Part shown: one piece after another, positions 15,856-27,082 of the stretch
How the letters are laid out: every line of letters starts with the position of its first letter
Numbering within the stretch: position 1 is the stretch's first letter
NCBI GenBank assembly: GCA_017540905.1
Contig: JAFYAC010000039.1
Coordinates: 1-32,260, forward strand
Direction of reading: 5' to 3'
Origin: Kiritimatiellia bacterium
Lineage (GTDB): Bacteria > Verrucomicrobiota > Kiritimatiellia > CAIQIC01 > Lenti-01
Length of the DNA: 32,260 nucleotides
The notes under the pieces: generated by a model
What the model saw: only the letters and a program-made list of their open reading frames with translations
What the model was told of the DNA's origin: nothing
The model's database searches: none
Translations under genes and position numbers: made by a program

Positions 15856-15880
15856 AAAAAAAATCCCAGTAAAACCGGGG
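15856..15880 (-). terminator. Rho-independent terminator after tRNA-Pro
   Basis: On the minus strand a short stem (CCCGG with CTGGG, one G-T pair) around TTTTA is followed by A and eight T. It begins about 8 bases after the tRNA CCA end. Confidence 0.7.
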
Positions 15881-15887
15881 AAGAAGA

Positions 15888-15964
15888 TGGTCGGGGCGAC
15901 GAGATTTGAACTCGTGACCTTTTGCACCCCAAGCAAACGCGCTACCAGTCTGCGCTACGCCCCG
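15888..15964 (-). tRNA. tRNA-Pro (anticodon GGG)
   Basis: The 77-base minus-strand sequence folds as a full cloverleaf. The acceptor stem is CGGGGCG with CGCCCCG, then discriminator A and an encoded CCA. The anticodon stem TTTGC/GCAAA closes the loop TTGGGGT, giving anticodon GGG. The T arm is ACGAG TTCAAAT CTCGT. The acceptor sequence is typical of proline tRNAs. It is followed by a small terminator. Confidence 0.95.
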
Positions 15965-16437
15965 ACGGGGATACCTGCAAAACTGAGTGCTGTTTACCAC
16001 GCTTTGCCCCCCCCGTCAATTCCCTTGCACGCTTTTTCCCGAAAAAGAACCCGAGGGTGCCGGCGTGCAGGGCCTCCGGCACCGGAATCAGGGGGGAACA
16101 TCTTCCTGTTCGACCCCGCCTTTTTCAGCCCCCCTGCAACGCATTGTGACGGAAGCATTGGACTTGGAAAAGCGGTTCTTGGCGCGGTCGTGGAATTTGC
16201 GGGCGAGGCTGGAGTAGCGGGTTTCGTTCGCCAGGAAGGCCTGGGAGTTGCGTTGCAGGGTTTCCTAGCCCGAGTTTCCATATTCGACCTCATTTTCAAT
16301 TTTTTTCAGGGAGACGGCAGTGGTGTTCCCAGGAAATTCGCATGTCCGGCCTCCCGAAAACCGCCAAAACGGCGTGTAGGGCGTGTAGTGAAGACATACC
16401 CTCTTGCGTCACCGAAGGGACGTGCGAGAATGCCCCC
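15965..16437. other. Intergenic mosaic between tRNA-Pro and the IS fragment
   Basis: No credible gene here. The part next to the tRNA shows nothing recognisable. A broken copy of the nifJ 3' end covers 16150-16268. The remainder up to 16437 probably includes the left end of the IS, with a short direct repeat GGCGTGTAG near 16372-16388; I could not identify a terminal inverted repeat. Confidence 0.6.
16150..16268 (-). pseudogene. Broken copy 1 of the nifJ 3' end
   Basis: The minus-strand frame reads SQAFLANETRYSSLARKF, then HDRAKNRFSKSNASV, matching the NifJ C-terminus (YQAFLANETRYSSLARKF, then PDRAKDLFAKSEAAA). Base identity to 21700-21815 is roughly 80-85% by eye. The copy starts and stops inside nifJ sequence and lacks the last 20 or so codons. 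It has no start codon and is not expressed as a protein on its own. It marks the tRNA-side edge of the glycosyltransferase mosaic. Confidence 0.85.
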
Positions 16438-16830
16438 ATGTTTCTGCGAGCCATCAAACGACACAAGGACGGAAAGCTCCATCTCTACTGGACGCTGGTC
16501 GAGAACGTTCGCGTCTGGCGGCGCGTGTTCCAACGGCGGGCGCTGTACCTCGGTGAGCTGAATGATTCGCAGCGGGCGGAATGGCAGCGGGCCATCGAGG
16601 CGTTCGACGAGAAGGGGCGCGCCCGCCAGCTCAAGCTCTTCCCGTCCGACCATGCGCCTGCGGAGGACGGCGGCGGGGACATCGTGAAGGTGCAGATGGA
16701 CAAGCTGGCGGTGAAGAACCTTCGCAACTGGGGGGAGGTGTGGCTGGGGCTGGAACTGTGGAAGCGGCTCGGCCTGGACGAGTTCTGGGCGCCGCGCCTC
16801 TCTCCGGGTCTGACCCCGCACCAGATCCTA
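16438..16830 (+). pseudogene. Truncated transposase, IS1634-like (N-terminal fragment)
   Basis: The ATG at 16438 opens MFLRAIKRHKDGKLHLYWTL, followed by VENVRVWRRVFQRRALYLGELNDSQ and WGEVWLGLELWKRLGLDEFW. This matches the N-terminal region of large DDE transposases of the IS1634/IS4-like group. Only about 125 residues remain of an expected 500 or so; the DDE catalytic domain is gone. The similarity ends near 16800-16830, where the sequence passes directly into the 3' end of the oppositely oriented glycosyltransferase gene. It is a dead remnant. The family name is from memory of the N-terminal pattern. Confidence 0.75.
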
Positions 16831-19012
16831 GGGGAGCCCTATGGACGCCCCTTCTCTTGCATATCTCCGACACGCCCATTGCCCCGAACAATCCCCAAAA
16901 CACATGGAACAGGTAACCATAGCGCCACATGCTTTCCGCAACCAGCAGCAATCCGAACTGCAGGCCGACGAACAGGGGCATGGACAACAACAACCACTCC
17001 TCCTGCAAAGCAGCACCAGCCAACCAACGGCGCAAAAGCTTCCCGAACCAAACCCAGGCAAACAACAAATAGAGGCCAGGCAAAACATAGGTTATGGGCA
17101 ATGCGGCCATTCTCATGATTCGCTTGCTCCCTCCATAGGCGGGGATGTCCACGCACCAGGAATTGAGTGTTTTGTCGGCCATCAGCCCGACAGCCTGCCT
17201 GAAACTCATCGCCTTCCAGCGTCGGGAGACTTCTTCTTTGATTAGAGGAACAAACAAGGTTTCCGGAACCGGCTGCGCGCATTGGGGATTGATTGCCTTG
17301 GCACGCTCGCTAATAAGCTCCACATCCTCGTAATTGAAATGTCCCCGCGTGGCGAGGTTGCACCCCATCAGGCGGGGCCAGTAGTTGTCGTTGGAGCAGA
17401 AGATGCCCCCCATTTGGTGTTGCGCGAGATTGACCTGGTTGGCCTTCCATGCCCCGCCGGCGAACACCGCCGCCATCGCCCCCGCAACCAGTGCCCCGTT
17501 GCGCCAGTTGCGGGAACGCACCCGATGTCCGCAGAAAAGCCAGACCGGGAGCAACATCCACAACAACACCCCCTCCCCGCGCGACCACGTCGCCAGCCAG
17601 CATCCCACACCCGCGCACACGCCCCATGCTGCCGCCGCCACAGCGCGGCGTGCGTCCAGGCAACGGTCCGCCAGCCACAGCGTGCCCAGCACCGCCAGCA
17701 CGAACGTATGCTCCGTGGCGATGTTCGCCGAATGCCGTACCAGCGCCGGGCCGGCATACACAGCAAACGCCGACAGAATCCCCGCCAGTTTACCCGCCCG
17801 CTTCGCCACCAGGCCATAGGCCACCACCGCGGACAAGGCATAGAGCAGCGCGGTGCACCAGTAGGCAATATGCAAATCGGCACCGAACAGCTTGTTCATG
17901 GCACCGTAATACCAAACGGTCACCCATGACTTCGTCAGCCAAAAATGTTCCCATCCCCACTGGATTGATGCCTGCCACAACTGGATGTAATCGTGGTTCC
18001 GGTTGCCCCACCACCACTGAGTCACCAGTTCCTGGTGGCGCCATCCCGAAATCCACCGCTCCAGCGTCCCAATCCCCAGTACAAGAGCCCATGCCCAAGC
18101 CACATGCCCCTCCACCCAGCTTGCCAGCTTTTGCCAGGCTTGCCGGACACCTTCCAGTCTGCTTCCCACGGCCAGCAATGCCATCCAGGCCAGCAACGAG
18201 ATGGCACGCCCCACCGACAACGCGAAAACGGCCGTCAGCACCAGACCTGCCAGAACCGGCAACAGGGCCATCCAGGCGAAGGGGCTTCTTCCTGAAGCGG
18301 GTTCTTTCAGCCCGAAGGAGAGGGTCTGCCGGAAGCTTTTCGCCGCGGCCTTCGCGAGCTTCCATTTTTTGATGCTGACTTCCCCGGTCGTACGATCATG
18401 CTGCGGCACAGGAAGTTCAAGGCACCGCAGGCCATGGCGTGCGGCCAGGCCGCTCAAAATCACGTTGGGGGCGAATGTATCGGACGGTATCGCGTCAAAG
18501 AACCCGCGGAACGTTTCCACCCTCATCAGCCGATAGGGGGTGTTCACGTCCCAGATGCCGCCTCCTCCATAGATGGCACGGACGCTCAGCCGCGAGATTC
18601 CGCTGACGGTTTTCCTGGCCCATCCTTGCGAACGTCCGGAGCGCCGACCGACCAGGAAGTCGGCCCCGCCACGGCGATTCCACAATTCAGGAAAGTGTCC
18701 GGGACCCATTTCGTCATCGGAGTCGATCTGGAAAACCCAATCGAACCCGTCCGCCGCCGCTTCCCGGTAACCTTGGAGAATGGTCGGACCATGTCCCCCA
18801 TTCGGTTTGTCGTGGACGCTGATGCGCGGAATCCGGTCGGCGACCGCCTCCATGATGGCCAGCGTATTGTCCCGGCTCCCGTCGTTGTAGGCGCGGATTT
18901 CCCAGTCGAGGTCCAATGCATCCAGGGCCACCGCCCACTTTTCCAACACGGGGCCGATGGCATCCTGCTCGTTGTACACCGGCATCACCACGCAAAGCCG
19001 CTCTTGGATCAT
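16631..19012 (-). CDS. Glycosyltransferase: GT2 (DPM-like) domain fused to a GT-C membrane domain
   Basis: Residues 5-230 are a family 2 domain of dolichol/polyprenyl-phosphate mannosyltransferase type: VVMPVYNEQDAIGPVL, YNDGSRDNT (42-50) and the metal-binding DSDD (97-100). Residues from about 250 on contain many membrane helices, as in GT-C transferases that use lipid-linked sugars. One chain could thus load a sugar onto a lipid carrier and transfer it across the membrane, an inference. The natural protein probably ends near VSEICKRRGV (around 16840). The last 65-70 residues are read antisense through the IS fragment, because the original stop is missing. The ATG at 19012 has AAAGGG upstream. 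Base composition is lower-GC than the flanks. Confidence 0.8.
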   Translation of the reverse strand: MIQERLCVVMPVYNEQDAIGPVLEKWAVALDALDLDWEIRAYNDGSRDNTLAIMEAVADRIPRISVHDKPNGGHGPTILQGYREAAADGFDWVFQIDSDDEMGPGHFPELWNRRGGADFLVGRRSGRSQGWARKTVSGISRLSVRAIYGGGGIWDVNTPYRLMRVETFRGFFDAIPSDTFAPNVILSGLAARHGLRCLELPVPQHDRTTGEVSIKKWKLAKAAAKSFRQTLSFGLKEPASGRSPFAWMALLPVLAGLVLTAVFALSVGRAISLLAWMALLAVGSRLEGVRQAWQKLASWVEGHVAWAWALVLGIGTLERWISGWRHQELVTQWWWGNRNHDYIQLWQASIQWGWEHFWLTKSWVTVWYYGAMNKLFGADLHIAYWCTALLYALSAVVAYGLVAKRAGKLAGILSAFAVYAGPALVRHSANIATEHTFVLAVLGTLWLADRCLDARRAVAAAAWGVCAGVGCWLATWSRGEGVLLWMLLPVWLFCGHRVRSRNWRNGALVAGAMAAVFAGGAWKANQVNLAQHQMGGIFCSNDNYWPRLMGCNLATRGHFNYEDVELISERAKAINPQCAQPVPETLFVPLIKEEVSRRWKAMSFRQAVGLMADKTLNSWCVDIPAYGGSKRIMRMAALPITYVLPGLYLLFAWVWFGKLLRRWLAGAALQEEWLLLSMPLFVGLQFGLLLVAESMWRYGYLFHVFWGLFGAMGVSEICKRRGVHRAPLGSGAGSDPERGAAPRTRPGRAASTVPAPATPPPSCEGSSPPACPSAPSRCPRRRPPQAHGRTGRA

Positions 19013-19170
19013 CGCATGCCCTTTCCATTTCCCTGAGATTGAAAGTCGCCTGTTGTCATTATGGGGTCAACCATATTCTTTCCCCCACTTTATTCCATTC
19101 CAATCGCCCGTTGCAATGCCGATTCCATCGGAGCTGGCTCAGCAGTTGCAGAGGACGGATGATTGTTTGC

Positions 19171-19400
19171 ACAGTTCAATCAGTTTCTCACGGTAGCCGA
19201 AGCGGGCTTGGGCAACGGCTTCGGACTTGGCGAAGAAATCGGTGGAGCGGTCGGGAAATTTGCGCTTCAGGGAGGAGTAGAGGGTTTCGTTGGCCAGGAC
19301 GGTCTGGTAGATGCCGTCGCCGGATTTGCTGGCGGGGAAAGGGGGGGCTTCGGGGGGGAGATGAAGATGTTGTCGGCCTTGCTTTCCGCCTTCAGGCCGT
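19171..19400 (-). pseudogene. Broken copy 2 of the nifJ 3' end
   Basis: The minus-strand frame reads YQTVLANETLYSSLKRKF, PDRSTDFFAKSEAVAQARF and REKLIELCKQ, against native YQAFLANETRYSSLARKF, PDRAKDLFAKSEAAAQARF and QKLVELYK. Base identity to nifJ 21661-21880 is roughly 85% by eye in the best 140 bases. Many differences are conservative at protein level (VEL to IEL), so it looks like the tail of a divergent functional nifJ rather than a decaying duplicate. Its 5' portion (19267-19400) overlaps the end of the next membrane protein in a different frame. Confidence 0.88.
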
Positions 19401-20736
19401 TTGACTGGGAAATGTCCACGGCAGAAACATGGCGTGGCGCGGGGGTGTCGCCCAGCAACCATACCAGACGGCAAAAAGCCGCAAGAAACGCCCATGTCGC
19501 GGCATGGTGGATAAGCGAAGCCACCCAGTAAACGCGACTGGTCTCCGGCCAGGAGAAGCCGAAAATGTTCACGATGCCCCAGGCAGGATGCGACAGGATC
19601 AGTTGGCAATAGAAACATCCCAGGCACACGCACGCAAACACCATCCAGCGGGTCAATTCCCGTCTCTGCGCCCGTTCGACCACGGCCAGCAGGACCCCGA
19701 TCGCAACGATGAAAGTGCAATCGTTGTGTGACAGGGAATACAAGCAGTAGTTTCCCACGACGACGGCCGGCAAATACCGGACCCACGGCCAAGGACACGA
19801 TTTCAACCGCCAGGTCAGGACCGCGCACAGCACCACTCCGAACCCCGCCTGCAGAAGATTGAGGGCCGACATCGGAACCCACCGGGACATCAGATGCATC
19901 AGCGACCCCGGAAGTAGCTTTGTCTGGGTTGCTGCATCAACACCGGACTGAGGAACAGCAATAATTAAATCCAAAAGGTTCGTGCTGGACAGAATGGCAG
20001 GGGGCACCGAACAAAGGAGACATGTCACAACCGCAATGAAACAAACCTTGAATTGCCGTTGCATCAGGAGAGGGATGGCCAGCATGATTCCCATCTGGGG
20101 TTTGGTCATCATGATGGCCCATGCCAGACCAGCGGCAATCGGTTTTTCCCTATCCAGCGCCCATAGGAATACACAAAGGGATGCCGCCAGAATCAACCCA
20201 TAATTCCCGACATAAAAGCAACTGCTCACGCCGTATTGGACGAGCAACGCCGCTCCCAGCGCATAGCTGCCCGCCCTCCGCCACGAACACCCGCGGTTCC
20301 TTGCATATCTGCAAACCGCCCACAGGATGCCTCCCAACGCCACCACCATCAGCCCATAATACACTTTCCACGCGGTTCTTCGCCCAAACAGCGTCAACCA
20401 GCCGAAATACGTGTAGGACCATGGCGAATAGGTCCCGAGTATTTGTTGGGAGGGAAATTCCTCTGGTGCCAAATAGTAGCGATATTGTTTGGATTTTGCA
20501 TCGCCAATTTGGACCGCATAGGGATTGATTCCGTCCCGTACGCAGCTGATTTCATTGTAACGCATCAGGAAGTCAATTCCGATACGCTCGTTGCACCCGC
20601 TATATTTCTCGTCAATCCAGCCTTTGCTGAAATCCAGGCAACAAGGGATGGCAATGGCCAAAACAAACAAGACAGACAAAACAAGAAAAATAAATTCATG
20701 TTTTCCAAAAGGAGCTCTTGTATGTAGGTTTAGCAT
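19267..20736 (-). CDS. Integral membrane glycosyltransferase, GT87/DUF2029-like
   Basis: This 489-residue protein has an N-terminal membrane helix (EFIFLVLSVLFVLAIAIPCCL), then a periplasmic-type segment with DGINPYAVQ and EEFPSQQILGTYSPWSYTYF, then about ten more helices including AAGLAWAIMMTKPQMGIMLAIPLLM. The TKPQ segment and overall layout resemble polyprenyl-phosphate-mannose-dependent transferases of GT87. It probably adds a sugar to a surface glycan on the outer face of the inner membrane. The last 40 or so residues (from NGLKAESKADNIF onward) are nifJ-derived sequence, first in the nifJ frame and then shifted into a Pro/Ser-rich tail, so the native C-terminus was replaced. It lies 84 bases downstream of the methyltransferase gene. 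Confidence 0.8.
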   Translation of the reverse strand: MLNLHTRAPFGKHEFIFLVLSVLFVLAIAIPCCLDFSKGWIDEKYSGCNERIGIDFLMRYNEISCVRDGINPYAVQIGDAKSKQYRYYLAPEEFPSQQILGTYSPWSYTYFGWLTLFGRRTAWKVYYGLMVVALGGILWAVCRYARNRGCSWRRAGSYALGAALLVQYGVSSCFYVGNYGLILAASLCVFLWALDREKPIAAGLAWAIMMTKPQMGIMLAIPLLMQRQFKVCFIAVVTCLLCSVPPAILSSTNLLDLIIAVPQSGVDAATQTKLLPGSLMHLMSRWVPMSALNLLQAGFGVVLCAVLTWRLKSCPWPWVRYLPAVVVGNYCLYSLSHNDCTFIVAIGVLLAVVERAQRRELTRWMVFACVCLGCFYCQLILSHPAWGIVNIFGFSWPETSRVYWVASLIHHAATWAFLAAFCRLVWLLGDTPAPRHVSAVDISQSNGLKAESKADNIFISPPKPPLSPPANPATASTRPSWPTKPSTPP

Positions 20737-20820
20737 GGAAACCCCGTTGATTGTTGGCTTGTTTACTTGTTTCTTCTATGGACGCGCTTCCATTCCAAAT
20801 CATCCATGCCAACGAGTCAT

Positions 20821-21501
20821 TTATGACTTTTCGGCGCACAACAAGACATTCTTGCCGGCAAACCGCCCCCCCGCCAACCAATCAAGGCCACGGCTCAGGG
20901 GAAAAAGCATGCGGTCGTAGAACAACAACGGTGGCAATGAATAGGCGGCGCGCGCATTGCCGAATGCCTTGAACCAAAGTGTTCCGGCAAATCCCAGACT
21001 GTCTGCGTAACGCAACGTCAGAATCTTCCAAGTTTTCTCGGGGAACAATCGGCGTAGCATGGTTTTGTCGTAGCGTCGGAAATGCCCCACTTTGCGATCG
21101 AGGGCCGAAAACAGGCACTGGAACGCAGGGAGATACAGGAATACCCTTCCTCCAGGGCGCAAGGCCCTCCCCATCTCGCGCACGATGCCCGCATCGTCCT
21201 CGATATGCTCCAGCACATTCGAGGAATAGATGAAATCCACCGACTCGTCCGCAACGTGGTCCAGTGAATCCAACGTATCCGGCGGCAGGTGGAGCTTCAT
21301 GTTTTCGGCTGGCTCGAGACACTGCACCCGTTTGCCGGTCCGCTTTTCCAGCAGGTGCGCCAACAACCCCGTCCCCGCTCCAAAATCGATGACTCGTGAA
21401 TCCTCCGCCCTCAGAAATTTCGAAATCCACGCGACAATGAATGCGTTGTAGTTTTTCGCCTCCTCCAACGCCAGCAGATAGTCTTCTCCCAAGTATCGCA
21501 T
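20821..21501 (-). CDS. Class I SAM-dependent methyltransferase
   Basis: This 226-residue protein has the AdoMet-binding motif I VIDFGAGTGLLAHLL (about residues 37-51), an acidic LEPAE at the end of the second strand, SSNVLEHIEDDAGIVREMGRALRPGG, and FRRYDKTMLRRLF, typical of methyltransferases found in polysaccharide gene clusters. The C-terminal part (LPPLLFYDRMLFPLSRGLDWL) is hydrophobic and may associate with the membrane. The substrate is unknown, perhaps a lipid-linked sugar or glycan end. TAGGA precedes the ATG at 21501. The gene follows nifJ but is separated from it by a strong terminator, so it needs its own promoter; none is clear. Confidence 0.87.
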   Translation of the reverse strand: MRYLGEDYLLALEEAKNYNAFIVAWISKFLRAEDSRVIDFGAGTGLLAHLLEKRTGKRVQCLEPAENMKLHLPPDTLDSLDHVADESVDFIYSSNVLEHIEDDAGIVREMGRALRPGGRVFLYLPAFQCLFSALDRKVGHFRRYDKTMLRRLFPEKTWKILTLRYADSLGFAGTLWFKAFGNARAAYSLPPLLFYDRMLFPLSRGLDWLAGGRFAGKNVLLCAEKS

Positions 21502-21597
21502 CTGAAAATCCTAATGCACAGACAAAGCTCGCACCTGGCACCCAATCAAAAGCCGCTTCCATTCCGTGCCATGCACCCGAACATCGACAATGTCACG

Positions 21598-21631
21598 AAA
21601 AACCAGCGGCCGGCGCGGAAGCGCCGGCCGC
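21598..21631 (-). terminator. Rho-independent terminator of nifJ
   Basis: On the minus strand GCGGCCGGCGC and GCGCCGGCCGC form a perfect 11-bp stem around a TTCC tetraloop, followed after three bases by five T. It starts 22 bases after the nifJ stop. Confidence 0.92.
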
Positions 21632-21653
21632 CGGGGAAGGCGCGGAGGGGCGC

Positions 21654-25205
<3,552 letters not shown>

Positions 25206-25265
25206 GATGTTTGCTCCTTGGTGTTGGTGGGTTGCGGGGATGCCGCGACCATGCATTTTCTTTCC

Positions 25266-25294
25266 ATTCTACCCCTCCGCCGCGGATGCCGCAA
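25266..25294 (-). promoter_or_regulatory. Sigma-70-like promoter of nifJ
   Basis: The minus strand reads TTGCGG, exactly 17 bases, then TAGAAT (five of six to consensus). Transcription would start near 25259, giving a leader of about 55 bases with the AAGGAG site before the ATG. The nearest palindrome of array B is centred about 65 bp upstream of this start, a typical activator position. Confidence 0.65.
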
Positions 25295-25314
25295 CCCCAT
25301 TCCGCGGCGCGGAA

Positions 25315-25467
25315 TTTTCCAACCATTGGAAAACTTTTTTCCAATCATTGGAAAAATTGCGGAAAATTTTTCCAATCATTGGAAAACCGAGGAAAAATTT
25401 TTCCAATGGTTGGAAAAACGGGGCAAATTTTCCAACCATTGGAAAAAAGTTTCCAATCATTGGAAAA
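25315..25467. repeat. Palindrome array B (TTTTCCAAYNATTGGAAAA), upstream of nifJ
   Basis: Six palindromic units have cores at 25319-25329, 25341-25351, 25372-25382, 25403-25413, 25432-25442 and 25453-25463. Cores are CCAACCATTGG or CCAATCATTGG; the fourth is CCAATGGTTGG. Start-to-start steps are 22, 31, 31, 29 and 21 bp, mostly near two or three helical turns. All are flanked by T runs on the left and A runs on the right. It is the same unit as array A at 11185-11277. The rest of 25206-25642 holds the nifJ promoter and a G-rich repeat. Confidence 0.9.
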
Positions 25468-25506
25468 CTTTTCCGGGGACGGGGGGAAGGGAGGGAGGAG
25501 AGAGAA

Positions 25507-25540
25507 GGGCGGCACGGGGGCCGCCCTGCAAGACGGGGAC
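25507..25540. repeat. GC-rich hairpin repeat, copy 1
   Basis: GGGCGGCACGGGGGCCGCCC can fold as a 7-bp stem (GGGCGGC with GCCGCCC) and is followed by TGCAAGACGGGGAC. Near-identical copies are at 26184-26217 and 26253-26286. Each copy has G-rich, purine-heavy DNA beside it. Confidence 0.75.
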
Positions 25541-25642
25541 AAGAGATGGGGGATGGGGGGGATGGGGGAGATGGGAGGGACGCGCTTCTGCGCGTCCGCG
25601 GGGGAAAAAATGAGTTGCTGCCACACTATTTCGCAAGCCGCT

Positions 25643-26122
25643 CTAACGGGGGCGGTGGCGCCGAGGGCGGACGGCCTGGCGCAGGAGCGATACGGTGCCC
25701 CAGACGGTGAGCCACGTGCCGGTGTCGGCCAAGGTGACGCCGGCGGCCACCCAGCGCCATGGGCTTCCTGCGGGCGCGGCGAGCCAGGCGGCGGCGCCGA
25801 AGGCCAGTCCCAGGATGGGGATCAGCGAGTGGGAGGCCTTGTTCCGGAGGTTGTCCCGCAGCAGGCAGGCGTTGCAGAACGCGACGTACGCCGCCAGCGC
25901 CAGGAGGAGCGCCATCAGCACCGGGCGGATGATCGCCGCCACGCGGTGGAGCAGGTGGATGGGGGCCGCGGAGTCGTCCACCAAGAGGGCCACGCCAACG
26001 GCAACCACGGCCGCGCCGAACAGAGCGGCTGCCGTCCGCAGCACCCAGCCGAGGATTTTCGGGATGGAGCCGGGTCCGGCCGGTTCTGGCGCGGCCGGGC
26101 GGTTGCTGGAAGGTTCGTCCAT
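25643..26122 (-). CDS. Four-helix membrane protein of unknown function
   Basis: This 159-residue protein starts MDEPSSNRPAAPEPAGPG, a soluble Pro-rich lead. Four hydrophobic segments follow: WVLRTAAALFGAAVVAVGVA, RPVLMALLLALAAYVAFCNA, LIPILGLAFGAAAWLAA and WRWVAAGVTLADTGTWLTVW. It ends in a short basic tail (RPRRHRPR). I recognise no family. The ATG at 26122 has no obvious ribosome binding site; an upstream frame stays open but runs through G-rich repeats. The even alternation of hydrophobic segments and charged ends suggests a real gene. It is the last gene of the minus-strand run before the nifJ control region. Confidence 0.6.
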   Translation of the reverse strand: MDEPSSNRPAAPEPAGPGSIPKILGWVLRTAAALFGAAVVAVGVALLVDDSAAPIHLLHRVAAIIRPVLMALLLALAAYVAFCNACLLRDNLRNKASHSLIPILGLAFGAAAWLAAPAGSPWRWVAAGVTLADTGTWLTVWGTVSLLRQAVRPRRHRPR

Positions 26123-26183
26123 GGGCACCGTTTTGCCACGTTCGGCCTGGCGGCGCAAGGCGGAAGGAGAGGAGGAGGGAGGA

Positions 26184-26286
26184 GGGCGGCACGGGGGCCG
26201 CCCGGCAAGACGGGGACAGGGGACGGGGGGGGACGGGAGGGAGGAGGGAGAAGGGAGGCACGGGGGCCGCCCGGCGGGACGGGGAC
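26184..26286. repeat. GC-rich hairpin repeat, copies 2 and 3, with G-tract DNA
   Basis: Copy 2 (26184-26217) and copy 3 (26253-26286) repeat the sequence at 25507-25540 with few changes; copy 3 has GGGAGGC in place of GGGCGGC. The DNA between and after them (26217-26313) is dominated by runs of four to eight G, with potential for G-quadruplex on the plus strand. No gene is credible in this gap. Confidence 0.75.
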
Positions 26287-26313
26287 GGGGGGATGGGGGG
26301 ATGGGGAGGGGCG

Positions 26314-27018
26314 TTATTGCGCGCGGAGGAGGAGTTCGATTTCGCCGTCGCGGAGGACGAGGCTGTCGAGGTGGTCCAGGATGCGGGCTTCGCGGGCGAA
26401 GGGGCGGAAGAGTTTCGCCTGGGTCTTGGCGTACAGGCGGCCGAGGGGGCCGGGGAGGGGCAGGTGGCCCAGTTTGGCGCCCGTCAGCACCAGTTCCGAT
26501 CCCTGCGCCTTCGCCTCGTACACCACCGAAAAGCGCAGCGCGCCGCGCCGGACCAGCACCAGCCATTGCGCGCGGTTCTCCCCGAAAACCACGCCGGTGT
26601 CCACGAGTTGCGCCGCCATGCCCCCCTTGGACTCCTGCATGCCCGGCAGCTTCGCCAGCCACGCGTTCAGTTCCGCCTCGGTCACGGTCTGGGCGGCCGG
26701 GAAGCCCCGGTCGAGCGCGTCCAGCAGCAGGGCGCGCTTCATTTCCCAGCGCTTTGCGTCCAGCTCGCCGCCGACGTCCCGGTCCCCGATGCCCGAAGGC
26801 CACAGGGACAAGCCGAGCACGGCCGCGAAGAGGAGCAGGAGCGCAGTGCGCCATCCCGACGCGCCGCGCTTGCCGGAGCGGGCCTCCTGTAGGATTTTTT
26901 CCTCGGCGGCGCCGAAGTCGAGCTTCGCGCCGCACTTCCGGCAATGCCCGCACGGCAAGCGGTTTTTCTCCCCGCATTTGCCGCAGACCAGGACCATCGC
27001 GTTGTTGTCGGTCGCCAT
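26314..27018 (-). CDS. Zinc-ribbon membrane protein of unknown function
   Basis: This 234-residue protein opens with a zinc ribbon (CGKCGEKNRLPCGHCRKCGAKL; two CxxC knuckles plus an inner CGHC). One membrane helix follows (WRTALLLLFAAVLGLSLW, about residues 56-73). The rest is a folded domain of about 150 residues, including TVTEAELNAWLAKL, SVVYEAKAQGSELVLTGAKLGHLPLPGP and FRPFAREARILDHLDSLVLRDGEIELLL. That pattern resembles proteins with an extracytoplasmic lipid- or ligand-binding beta domain, but I cannot name the family. AGGAGG lies eight bases before the ATG at 27018. It sits between the FmdB-like gene and the four-helix membrane protein, all on one strand. Confidence 0.8.
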   Translation of the reverse strand: MATDNNAMVLVCGKCGEKNRLPCGHCRKCGAKLDFGAAEEKILQEARSGKRGASGWRTALLLLFAAVLGLSLWPSGIGDRDVGGELDAKRWEMKRALLLDALDRGFPAAQTVTEAELNAWLAKLPGMQESKGGMAAQLVDTGVVFGENRAQWLVLVRRGALRFSVVYEAKAQGSELVLTGAKLGHLPLPGPLGRLYAKTQAKLFRPFAREARILDHLDSLVLRDGEIELLLRAQ

Positions 27019-27082
27019 CGTTTGCCTCCTGCCGTAGCCGGTCCGGTTCCGGCGGGCCGCGCGCGGGGCCCGCCGGGGTCCG

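Noticed and set aside
15888-16000. tRNA-Pro as an attachment site for the glycosyltransferase mosaic
   Set aside because: The 5' end of the tRNA faces the mosaic, whereas integrases normally use the 3' part, and no partial tRNA copy is seen at the other edge.
16858-19012. The methyltransferase, GT87-like and GT2/GT-C genes as one operon with nifJ
   Set aside because: A strong terminator at 21598-21631 separates nifJ from them, and broken nifJ tails and an IS fragment interrupt the run.
25315-25467. Possible CRISPR array
   Set aside because: The units are 19-bp palindromes with spacers of only a few bases to about a dozen, not 25-40 base unique spacers, and no cas genes are present.
25541-25640. 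A small gene in the G-rich DNA after the nifJ array
   Set aside because: Only repeat-derived low-complexity frames are present, with no start signal or conserved motif.
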